The notes under the pieces were generated by a model, which saw only the letters and a list, made by a program, of their open reading frames with translations, searched no databases and was not told where the DNA came from. Source: Halieaceae bacterium UBA5085 (GTDB lineage Bacteria > Pseudomonadota > Gammaproteobacteria > Pseudomonadales > Halieaceae). From it: a stretch of DNA of 16,786 bases. The DNA lies in assembly GCA_002414665.1 (NCBI GenBank), contig DIAF01000033.1, positions 1 to 16,786 of the forward strand, given 5' to 3'. Shown in pieces: positions 6,289 to 13,339 of the stretch (positions are counted from its first letter, which is position 1; each line of letters starts with the position of its first letter). The position numbers and the translations under genes are program-made.

Positions 6289-7017
6289 TCAACCGGCACT
6301 CATTGCGCTGCTGCCCGCCACGGTGGCGGGCCAGGCCGGCAGTTCCCACAGCTGTGGCTGCTGCGGCAGTTCGTCGCTGGGTGACAGGTTCACATCCACC
6401 TGCTGCTGGCCGCCGCGCTGTTTGAGGATATGCACCTTGCGGTATTCGCGCATTTGCAGGCGCAGGCCCACGGGCGAGCTTTCCGCAGCGGCCTGCTGTG
6501 AACGAAACAGTACACACAGGGTGTCGCTGTCCGCTGCGGCCAGTTGCAGTTTGCGCAGCTCGCTGTAGCGGTACTGGCTGTTGCCCAGCCAGCTGAAAAC
6601 AGCGCTGCAGGTGCTGCTGCGCAAGGCCTGCTCAATGCTCCAGAGCAGGTCCTCGCGGCTGCGGGGGTGCACCAGCAGCACCTGCTGTGTGTCAATACCG
6701 CGGGCGGCCAGCAGGGGCGCATAGGGCGTCCAGGGGGGGGCGATAAACGCCTGCCAGCGCCCCTGCGCGCTGAGTCGCTCCATGGCGGGCAGGAACAAAC
6801 CCATGGCCCCCATGCCGGAGCTGTCGCTAAGCACTTCGACGGCGGTGGCTTCCGGCCACCCGCCCTGCAGCAGTGCGGCATCCAGTGCCCGGTAGCCGGT
6901 TTTCAGGCCACCGCTGTGGGCATCACTGTTGGCCGACAAGGGTAACCCGCCGAAGTGGCCGCTGCGTCCACGCCAGGTATCGCGGCGGAGAATAACCTGT
7001 TCCAGTGCTTCATTCAT
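6289..7017 (-). CDS. imuA: ImuA, RecA-like/SulA-like partner of the SOS mutasome, 242 aa
   Basis: ImuA is the RecA-fold accessory protein of the ImuA–ImuB–DnaE2 translesion synthesis complex. Family features seen: GYRALDAALLQGGWPEATAV (residues 41-60), the conserved APPWTPYAPLLAARGID (93-109) and HPRSREDLLWSIEQALRS (117-134). A segment beginning RKLQLAA leads to VLFRS. Where RecA has a P-loop with Lys, this protein has DSSGMGAMG (65-73) without the Lys, consistent with loss of canonical ATP binding. The ATG at 7017 has GGAGG nine bases upstream. A full LexA box lies 24 bases upstream, so it should be SOS-induced. The usual partner imuB is about 2.9 kb downstream behind three unrelated genes. 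An eight-base G/C homopolymer lies within the gene at 6733-6740. ImuA is sometimes labelled SulA-like in annotations; a true SulA division inhibitor would be shorter and sequence-different. Confidence 0.9.
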   Translation of the reverse strand: MNEALEQVILRRDTWRGRSGHFGGLPLSANSDAHSGGLKTGYRALDAALLQGGWPEATAVEVLSDSSGMGAMGLFLPAMERLSAQGRWQAFIAPPWTPYAPLLAARGIDTQQVLLVHPRSREDLLWSIEQALRSSTCSAVFSWLGNSQYRYSELRKLQLAAADSDTLCVLFRSQQAAAESSPVGLRLQMREYRKVHILKQRGGQQQVDVNLSPSDELPQQPQLWELPAWPATVAGSSAMSAG

Positions 7018-7041
7018 GATGGCTTGCCTCCGAAGTTTTCA

Positions 7042-7061
7042 TACTGTATACATGTACAGTA
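7042..7061. promoter_or_regulatory. LexA (SOS) box upstream of imuA
   Basis: TACTGTATACATGTACAGTA carries the CTGT-N8-ACAG core and the same outer TACTG/CAGTA ends as the imuB box. It lies 24 bases upstream of the imuA start codon, close enough to overlap the promoter. The neighbouring AraC-family gene ends upstream on the same strand, so imuA is the only obvious target. Confidence 0.95.
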
Positions 7062-7124
7062 GTTGCCCGCCGAAGGGAATGCAAGTGAATCTGCTGGCTC
7101 GTGACAGGGTGCAGCCGGAACCTG

Positions 7125-7141
7125 CCTGTCTGGGCGACAGG
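7125..7141 (-). terminator. Small hairpin after the AraC-family gene
   Basis: CCTGTC (7125-7130) and GACAGG (7136-7141) form a perfect 6-base stem with a 5-base loop, starting 14 bases past the regulator's stop codon and before the imuA LexA box. No T-tract follows on the minus strand. It is a weak terminator candidate only. Confidence 0.35.
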
Positions 7142-7154
7142 TCGATACGCTGTG

Positions 7155-8168
7155 CTACTGCCGTCGCCAGACGGATGGCGACAGGCCAAACCAGCGGCGG
7201 AAGGCACGACCGAAATTGGCCTGTTCCCGGTAGCCCAGTATGTCTGCCACATCGGCCACCGTGTAGCGCGCATCGCGCAACAGCTCTGCGGCGCAACTCT
7301 GGCGCAGCTGCTCCAGAATGTCGCGATAGCTCGCCTTGTCCTGGTGCAGGTGGCGTATCAGGGTGCGCGGCGTGAGGTGCAGGTGTTCAGCCAACTGCTC
7401 CAGTGTCGGCGGCGGGGCAGGCTTCTGCCGGCTGGCCTCGAAGTGGCTGCGCAGTAGCATTTGTACCCGCTGTGACGCACTCATCTGGCTGGATCTGCCG
7501 GCCAGGATATCCTGGCAGCGCGCGAGATTGCTGCGGTATACCGCCTCGTCGTAGAGCGGCGAGGGCAGGAGCAACCAGCTGGCGGGTACCGACAAGGAGG
7601 CGCCCGGCGCAGCAAACTGCACCCGGGCTGTGTAACAGGCCGCCAGCGCCTGCGTGTCCCGTGGCGCTGCGCCGCTGAATGCCAGTATCACGTTGTCCCC
7701 CACCGGGTGGCCGAGAATGGCGCTGAGCAATGACTCCAGCACTTTGAACACAATGGCCTCGATCCAGTGGGCAAACAGGGGGTCACCGGTTTCATCCTGC
7801 ATCGTGAGTAAAAAGCGGTCTGCCTGCGTTGCGCTGGCCACGGTCACTGTGGTGATGCGCACGGGAGTGTAGCGTGCCATGATATCCAGCGCCGCGCCCA
7901 GCGTTGGCGCGCTCAATGCGGCGAAGCCCAGTGGCCCGTGTGCCGCCATGCTGAATTGCTCACCGAGCTCGGCAGGCCAGGTTGGCTGGGCCTGCTGGCG
8001 GGCAAAGTTGCGAAACAGACGCGCCAGCAGGCGCCAGTCGATGTAGTCCTCACGCGCCAGCCGCGCTGCGTTCAGGCCAGTGCCCTCCAGCAGCAACGGC
8101 AGCGGGCAACGGTCTGAGTGCAGCAGCAGGCGAGCGTAGGTGGCAGATACGTCCAGTGTACGGGTCAC
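7155..8168 (-). CDS. AraC-family transcriptional regulator, probable regulator of alkB, 337 aa
   Basis: A cytoplasmic DNA-binding regulator. The N-terminal part (about residues 20-210) resembles the arabinose-binding-like ligand domain found in regulators such as OruR/ArgR-like AraC proteins. The C-terminal part (about 253-337) is a double helix-turn-helix: LEQLAEHLHLTPRTLIRHLH, then TVADVADILGYREQANFGRA and the family-typical FRRWFGLSPSVWRRQ. The start is GTG at 8168, with no clear Shine-Dalgarno; I see no better in-frame start. The gene is divergent from alkB, and the intergenic gap holds paired direct repeats suited to AraC-type binding, the nearer one only nine bases from this start. That suggests control of alkB and possibly autoregulation. 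The inducer is unknown; an alkane, alcohol or fatty acid is a reasonable guess from the neighbour. Confidence 0.9.
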   Translation of the reverse strand: MTRTLDVSATYARLLLHSDRCPLPLLLEGTGLNAARLAREDYIDWRLLARLFRNFARQQAQPTWPAELGEQFSMAAHGPLGFAALSAPTLGAALDIMARYTPVRITTVTVASATQADRFLLTMQDETGDPLFAHWIEAIVFKVLESLLSAILGHPVGDNVILAFSGAAPRDTQALAACYTARVQFAAPGASLSVPASWLLLPSPLYDEAVYRSNLARCQDILAGRSSQMSASQRVQMLLRSHFEASRQKPAPPPTLEQLAEHLHLTPRTLIRHLHQDKASYRDILEQLRQSCAAELLRDARYTVADVADILGYREQANFGRAFRRWFGLSPSVWRRQ

Positions 8169-8176
8169 GGGGCACC

Positions 8177-8214
8177 ATATGTCACTAAATGACTAATTAT
8201 ATGTCATTTAATGA
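8177..8214. promoter_or_regulatory. Paired direct-repeat operator between araC-type gene and alkB
   Basis: Two copies of a 16-base AT-rich element, ATATGTCACTAAATGA (8177-8192) and ATATGTCATTTAATGA (8199-8214), differ at two positions. They repeat on a 22-base pitch, about two helical turns, which is the usual arrangement for AraC/XylS-type sites. Each core (TCAYTWAATGA) is also nearly palindromic, so a dimeric regulator is an alternative binder. The second copy ends 25 bases before the alkB -10 candidate, where an activator would touch the -35 region. The elements are strikingly AT-rich compared with their surroundings. Confidence 0.65.
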
Positions 8215-8239
8215 AATCCTGCCCGGGCTGCGCCCGTAC

Positions 8240-8245
8240 TACACT
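8240..8245 (+). promoter_or_regulatory. Candidate -10 element of alkB
   Basis: TACACT matches 4/6 of the -10 consensus, 28 bases before the alkB ATG. The expected -35 position (8217-8222, TCCTGC) is poor, which fits a promoter that needs an activator bound to the repeat ending at 8214. Confidence 0.4.
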
Positions 8246-8273
8246 GCTGGCAAATAACAGCAAGGATAGAGCA

Positions 8274-9485
8274 ATGAGTGTCACCTACCGGCTGGAACAC
8301 CCCGAGCAGGGGTTGATTGAATATACCGACCGCAAGCGCTACCTGTGGATGTCGTCCCTCTTCATGCCCCTGTTCCCCCTGTTGGGCGTCGGCCTGTATT
8401 TTTACTGGGGCTCGGAGTGGCTGCTGTTGGTGCCACTGTTGTTCTCCTACCTGGTGATTCCCGTACTGGATTACGCACTGGGTTCCGACACCAATAACCC
8501 GCCCGAGGAGATCGTGCCGCAACTGGAGGACGATCGCTATTACCGGCTGCTCACCTGGTTCACAGTGCCCATGCACTTTGTGGTGCTCATCGTCATCGCG
8601 TGGTTTGTGGGCACCCAGCCACTCAGCGCCTGGTCGGTGATTGTCATGGCAATCACTGCCGGCAGTTACAGTGGCCTCGGCATCAATACCGCCCATGAAC
8701 TGGGGCACAAGAAGCCGGAACTGGAGCGCCTGCTGGCCAAGATCGTACTGGCGGTGCCGGCCTATGGCCACTTCTGCATTGAGCACAACCGCGGCCACCA
8801 CCGCGATGTGGCCACGCCTGAAGACCCCGCCAGTGCGCGCATGGGCGAATCCATCTACCGGTTTGTCTGGCGCGAGATCCCCGGTGCTTTCCGGCGCGGC
8901 TGGGCGGTTGAGAGTGAGCGCCTGCAGCGCCTCGGCAAAAGCCCCTGGAGCCTGCACAACGATATCCTGCAGTCCTTCGCCATCAGCCTGCTGCTGCAGG
9001 GTGGCCTGTTACTGGCCTTTGGCTGGGTGATGGTGCCGTTCCTGGCCGTGCACAATTTCTGGGCCTGGTTTCAGCTGACCAGCGCCAACTACATCGAACA
9101 CTACGGCTTGTTGCGCCAGCGGGAGGCCAATGGCCGCTACGAGCGCTGCCAGCCGCACCACAGCTGGAACGCGAATTATATCTTCAGCAACATCGTGCTG
9201 TTTCACCTCGAGCGCCACTCCGATCATCACGCGAACCCCACCCGGCGCTACCAGAGCCTGCGCAATTTCGCGGACATCCCCGAGTTGCCTAACGGCTATT
9301 ACGGCATGTATCTGCTGGCCTACATCCCGTGGCTCTGGTATCGGGTAATGGACCCCCGCCTGTTGGCCCTGCCGCATATCCGCGGAGACCTGGGCAAGGT
9401 CAATATCGATCCTCGCCGCCGGGCGGCTATCGAAGCACGCTACGGCGATGCCTCCGCGGCGGTAGATGCCGCCTCCGTGAGCTGA
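8274..9485 (+). CDS. alkB: AlkB-type alkane 1-monooxygenase, 403 aa
   Basis: Membrane di-iron hydroxylase that oxidises the terminal carbon of n-alkanes to primary alcohols, using electrons from rubredoxin. All diagnostic motifs are present: HELGHK (H141-K146), EHNRGHH (E170-H176), NYIEHYG (272-278) and LERHSDHH (312-319), which together supply the iron-binding histidines. Hydrophobic stretches near residues 27-60, 85-130 and 235-265 fit the multi-spanning inner-membrane topology. Length is typical for AlkB without a fused rubredoxin. The ATG at 8274 was chosen because AAGGA lies seven bases upstream; the frame is open from 8211, but that would put the start inside the operator. It is divergent from the AraC-family regulator. 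Its last 46 bases overlap the converging antiporter gene antisense. Neither rubredoxin nor rubredoxin reductase is in the window. Substrate chain length cannot be read from the sequence. Confidence 0.96.
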   Translation: MSVTYRLEHPEQGLIEYTDRKRYLWMSSLFMPLFPLLGVGLYFYWGSEWLLLVPLLFSYLVIPVLDYALGSDTNNPPEEIVPQLEDDRYYRLLTWFTVPMHFVVLIVIAWFVGTQPLSAWSVIVMAITAGSYSGLGINTAHELGHKKPELERLLAKIVLAVPAYGHFCIEHNRGHHRDVATPEDPASARMGESIYRFVWREIPGAFRRGWAVESERLQRLGKSPWSLHNDILQSFAISLLLQGGLLLAFGWVMVPFLAVHNFWAWFQLTSANYIEHYGLLRQREANGRYERCQPHHSWNANYIFSNIVLFHLERHSDHHANPTRRYQSLRNFADIPELPNGYYGMYLLAYIPWLWYRVMDPRLLALPHIRGDLGKVNIDPRRRAAIEARYGDASAAVDAASVS

Positions 9486-11029
9486 GACTCCTCCAGCACG
9501 TTGACCGTGCGGTCAGCCAAGCCGATACCGGCCTGGTTCATGGTGAGGTAGGTGTGTGTGGCCCCAGCCTCGGTGATGCGCTCGACGTGATCCTCGTGCA
9601 GCGCGTGGGAGATGATCGGACCGCTGAATCCCTTGGCGCGCAGGCTGCGTGCCGCCACCACCTTCGAGCCGATGTCATCCATAGCCAGTACCGCGGCCTT
9701 GATCTGGCTGACATCCACACCGCGCCAGAAGTTGCTGTCCTCGGCATCGGCAAACACCACGTTGCGGCCGGCTTCCGCATGTGCCCGCGCCTTGTAGGTA
9801 TCGCCATCCAGCCCGGCGGGGTGCAGCCCCTGCTTTTTCAGCTGGTCGTAGGCTGCGGTGCCGGTGCGGCCCATGCCGAAAACCAGGACGTCCGCGGCCC
9901 CCAGACTGGTGGGCTGCTCGTCGGGGTGTATGGTGGTGCGCTCAAAGGGCTGCAGGCGTGGTTCCAGGCGCGCGTAAAGGCTATGAGCCATGCGGTTCAA
10001 TGGCGCGGCGATGACAAAGGAAACCGACACCGCTATGGCCAGCGGCACGATCCACTCGGGCAGCAGTATCCCGGCGACGATGAGGCCGAATTCGCTGTAG
10101 GCGGTCAGGCTGATGGCGGCGAGGAAAGAGGTGCGCGCGCGCAGGCGGAAAGCTGTGAGCAACAGGAAGAACAGCAGGCCCTTCAGCGGCAGCATCAGTC
10201 CCACGCCCAGCGCAAACAGCAGCGCCTTGACGTCCGGCAGGCCAGACATGCCGATTTGCAGGAAGAAGCCGACGAGGAACACCTCGCGCAAGCCCCACAG
10301 CGATTCGGCCAGTTCCTGTGAGCGCCGGTGGTTGGAGAGCAAGACACCCATTACCAGCGCACCGATCTCGGAACTGAGGCCCATGGCGGTGAAGCCCATG
10401 CCACCGATGACCAGCGCCAGCAGCATGCCCATCAGTACCAGCAATTCATCGTGGCCGGCGAAATCCAGCAGCCAGTACAGCAAGGGGCGCAGGAAAGGCA
10501 GCAGGAAGATTCCCAGTGCCCAGATATTGGGGCTCTGCCCGCTGAATACGGCGAGCACCACCAGGGCGATAATATCCTGCACAATGAGAATGCCGATGGC
10601 GGTACGGCCGTGAAACACCGCCAGCTCCCGGCGCGATTCGAGCAGCTTGGCGGCCAGCACCGTGGACGAAAAGGACAGCGCAATGCCCAGCAGCAGAGAC
10701 GTCTGCCAGTCGGTTTCCAGCAAAACGTGCAGCCCCGGAGTGAAAACCGCAACACTGATACTGAAGTGCAGCAGCGCACCGCCGAGTACCTGGGGCTGGG
10801 CGATCTGGCGCAGCTTCAGCTTCAGGCCCACCGTGAACAGCAGGATCAGCACACCCAGGTGGGCGACGTGATTGAGAATATCGCCGCTCTTGCTCGGCAT
10901 GCCGAGGCCGGGCCCCAGCAGGTTGATGGCAAAGCCGGCGGCGAGGAAGCCGACCAGCGGCGGCAGCCCCACCTGGCGCACGGCCAGGCCAAAAAAGAAG
11001 GCAAAGGAAATACAGACGACTTCGAACAC
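9440..11029 (-). CDS. CPA2-family cation:proton antiporter with RCK domain (KefB/KefC-like), 529 aa
   Basis: Inner-membrane monovalent cation:proton antiporter, or potassium efflux protein, of the CPA2 family. Residues 1 to about 355 are hydrophobic, with family sequence such as GLPPLVGFLAAGF near the N-terminus, LGVLILLFTVGLKLK and SSTVLAAKLLESR. A cytoplasmic nucleotide-binding RCK/TrkA-N domain follows: VLVFGMGRTGTAAYDQLKKQ with the dinucleotide-binding GxGxxG at G385-G390, then DAEDSNFWRGVDVSQIKAAV. It is shorter than E. coli KefB or KefC and lacks a long C-terminal tail. The start is GTG at 11029, with no strong Shine-Dalgarno and no in-frame ATG upstream. It follows the CoA-transferase gene by 43 bases on the same strand and may be co-transcribed. 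Its tail overlaps alkB by 46 bases on the opposite strand. Whether it moves K+ or Na+ cannot be told. Confidence 0.9.
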   Translation of the reverse strand: MFEVVCISFAFFFGLAVRQVGLPPLVGFLAAGFAINLLGPGLGMPSKSGDILNHVAHLGVLILLFTVGLKLKLRQIAQPQVLGGALLHFSISVAVFTPGLHVLLETDWQTSLLLGIALSFSSTVLAAKLLESRRELAVFHGRTAIGILIVQDIIALVVLAVFSGQSPNIWALGIFLLPFLRPLLYWLLDFAGHDELLVLMGMLLALVIGGMGFTAMGLSSEIGALVMGVLLSNHRRSQELAESLWGLREVFLVGFFLQIGMSGLPDVKALLFALGVGLMLPLKGLLFFLLLTAFRLRARTSFLAAISLTAYSEFGLIVAGILLPEWIVPLAIAVSVSFVIAAPLNRMAHSLYARLEPRLQPFERTTIHPDEQPTSLGAADVLVFGMGRTGTAAYDQLKKQGLHPAGLDGDTYKARAHAEAGRNVVFADAEDSNFWRGVDVSQIKAAVLAMDDIGSKVVAARSLRAKGFSGPIISHALHEDHVERITEAGATHTYLTMNQAGIGLADRTVNVLEESQLTEAASTAAEASP

Positions 11030-11072
11030 GTAGTGGCCCCGGCGGCACTTTTCCGATGGTGAAGCCGCGATA

Positions 11073-13229
11073 CTACCGCACTTTCAACAGCCCGTGTTCC
11101 TCCAGCTCCAGCATCAGGAGCTGCTGCACGATAAAGTCCCGACTGGTGTCGGGATGCATGAGATGGATGCGTTCCAGCCAGGGCCGCGCGGCCTCTTTGT
11201 CACCGCGGTGCAACAGCGCGCGCAGGATCTCGCGCAGGAACGCCGCAGGTTCATCGCTGAGGGCCTTGATACGCCGCAGACTGGCGCTCAGGGTCAGCTC
11301 TTCCGGGGTCAGGTCGGTGCCGAAGGGGTAGGCGGGCAGGCGTCCGTCCGCGATGTGTGAACTGAGCGCTTTGGCGATACGGTAGGGCGTGTTGTTGCGG
11401 GCCGCAGCCGGTACTTCGTAGTCTGCCGGCAGTTTGCCCTGTTCGATGGCCCAGTCGGCCAGCTCCTGCTGGAAGCGGCTGTCGGCAATGGCGATCAGGC
11501 GTCGAATGACTTCGGCATCAGTCTGCCCGCGCAGGTCTGCAATGCCGTACTCGGTGACGATGATGTCGCGCAGGTGACGCGGGATGGTGGTGTGACCATA
11601 GTGCGTCACTATGTTCGAGCGCAGTGCCTTGCCCTTGCCTCGGGTGCTGCGTATGCACAGCACCGAGCGTGCGCCGGGCAGGTCGTGGGCCATGGCAACA
11701 AAGTTGTACTGGCCGCCCACGCCGCTGATCACGGTACCGTTCTCCAGCGCGTCGGAGGTCACTGCTCCGCTCAGGCTGACCATCATCCCGGTGTTGATGA
11801 AGCGGGCGTGGCGTCTCTGGGCACAGTACAGCGGGTAGTCCAGTAACAGCTGGTTGGTACGCAGTACGCTGGTCATGCAGATGCGTTCCTGTCCGGCGTC
11901 ATCCAGGTCACGCAGTTTCTGGTAGAAATCCCGCGGCCCGAGGAAGAAACCGCCATGCAGCACCCGGCCGTGACGCAACTGCCGTCCTTCACCGGCCTTC
12001 ACGAGGGCGGCCCACGTGGCGGGGTCCTCCATGTTATTCACCAGAGTGGCGCCATCCAGTGACAGGACGCCCTCGGCCAGTTGCAGTGTGTCCGGCAGAA
12101 TGCCCCAGTACTGCAGGGTTTGCAGACACTCGGGGGTCAGCTGTTCGGGCAGCACATTGCAGCGGCGCAGATAATCCAGCAGTCGGGCATCGATCGCTTC
12201 TGAAATCAGCCCGTCATTCAGCCCCTGTTGCAGCGCGAGCAGGTCGTAGACCCGGCGCTTCACGACCCCGGCTTCCATCAGGTGCAGCATGCCGTTAACG
12301 AACATCTCTGTAGAGACGTAGAGACCCTGTTCGAAAGGGCCGTGCTCTATTGGACAGCCGCTGTCGACGCGGGTCAGCCTGTCGACCGCGTCCTGCCAGG
12401 CGGCGGGTTGTTGCTGGCGCAGGATAAGCGCATGGGCTACCGCGTCGCCCAGGGCGCCGATACCAATCTGCAGGGTGCCGCCGTCCACCACCAGTGTGCT
12501 GGCATGTAGCGCTGTGGCGTAGTCGGCGGCTGGCACAGCGGCGTTGGGTACGGCAAACAGGGTGCGCTGGTACGCCGGGTTTTCCACGATGCCGTCAAAT
12601 AGCGTGGCGGGCACTTCCGCGTCATTGCGCATGAAGGGGAGGTCCCGGTGAACCTGGGCAAAACAGAGGAAATCGTCCTGTCCTTGCCCGCGCTTGCTGC
12701 GAATGACATCCAGCGCCACGTCCGGGTTGCAGGACAGGCTGAGTGACAGCCCGTGGCCTGTGTCGCGCGCGGCCACCAGTTGCAGCAGCACGTTCACCCC
12801 GGCGGCCATCATGTCGCGGGCTATGTGCGTGTAGTTGCTGGAGATGTACTGCTGCTGCGCGGCGGGCATGTTTTTCATGGAGCCCGCCTTGAAGTAAAGC
12901 TCGCTTACCTGGATGTTGGGCGGCAGGTCGCCTGCGCGCTGGGCCTCCATATAGGCCAGTGCTTCATAGTCGCCAAAAATTCGCTCCACGATGGGGCCGG
13001 CCAGCTCTGCCTCAATGTGACTGGCGGGCTTGGGCACTTCCAGGGACAGTGCGGTGTAGATGTGCAGCTCAATGTCCGGATCCTGCTCGGCACGCCGGAA
13101 GAATGCATTGATCAGCTGTACCGGTTTGCCCAGGCCGAGTGGGGCGCCCAGTCGAATTGTTTTACCCAGCCTGGCGATTGTGTAATCGACGCAGGCTTCA
13201 GCCGTTGCAAACCGTTCTGTCATGGTCAT
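11073..13229 (-). CDS. Acetyl-CoA hydrolase/CoA-transferase family protein, 718 aa
   Basis: A cytoplasmic enzyme of the acetyl-CoA hydrolase/4-hydroxybutyrate CoA-transferase family (family I CoA-transferase fold). Seen here: the CoA-binding-type loop LQIGIGALGDAVAHAL, then STEMFVNG, whose E308 aligns with the catalytic glutamate that forms the acyl-glutamyl-CoA intermediate in this family. Later come GTVISGVGGQYNFV and HYGHTTIPRHLRDIIVTEYG followed by IADLRGQ, the C-terminal-domain signature. At 718 residues it is much longer than the roughly 430-500 residues of the classical enzymes. The extra length includes a C-terminal helical extension of roughly 120 residues that ends LEEHGLLKVR. The ATG at 13229 is followed by a second ATG two codons later, and neither has a strong Shine-Dalgarno. 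The acyl donor and acceptor are unknown. It lies after holA and before the antiporter on the same strand. Confidence 0.88.
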   Translation of the reverse strand: MTMTERFATAEACVDYTIARLGKTIRLGAPLGLGKPVQLINAFFRRAEQDPDIELHIYTALSLEVPKPASHIEAELAGPIVERIFGDYEALAYMEAQRAGDLPPNIQVSELYFKAGSMKNMPAAQQQYISSNYTHIARDMMAAGVNVLLQLVAARDTGHGLSLSLSCNPDVALDVIRSKRGQGQDDFLCFAQVHRDLPFMRNDAEVPATLFDGIVENPAYQRTLFAVPNAAVPAADYATALHASTLVVDGGTLQIGIGALGDAVAHALILRQQQPAAWQDAVDRLTRVDSGCPIEHGPFEQGLYVSTEMFVNGMLHLMEAGVVKRRVYDLLALQQGLNDGLISEAIDARLLDYLRRCNVLPEQLTPECLQTLQYWGILPDTLQLAEGVLSLDGATLVNNMEDPATWAALVKAGEGRQLRHGRVLHGGFFLGPRDFYQKLRDLDDAGQERICMTSVLRTNQLLLDYPLYCAQRRHARFINTGMMVSLSGAVTSDALENGTVISGVGGQYNFVAMAHDLPGARSVLCIRSTRGKGKALRSNIVTHYGHTTIPRHLRDIIVTEYGIADLRGQTDAEVIRRLIAIADSRFQQELADWAIEQGKLPADYEVPAAARNNTPYRIAKALSSHIADGRLPAYPFGTDLTPEELTLSASLRRIKALSDEPAAFLREILRALLHRGDKEAARPWLERIHLMHPDTSRDFIVQQLLMLELEEHGLLKVR

Positions 13230-13339
13230 CTCGCTCTGTGCCAGGTTTTCAGTGCAGGAACAAGACTATCAAAGCACAGGCGTCCGGGGGGTATCTTGAT
13301 CTGGCGCAAGGCCGGCGGCTGCCGGGGCCCGGATGGGGT

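Noticed and set aside
9329..11062. Two long plus-strand frames antisense to the cation:proton antiporter
   Set aside because: Gln/His/Arg-rich translations typical of antisense shadows of membrane-protein genes; no family features.
13230..13339. GC-rich inverted segments between the CoA-transferase start and the holA stop as a terminator
   Set aside because: The best pairing has a bulge or only five base pairs and no T-tract, so it is not supportable as an intrinsic terminator.
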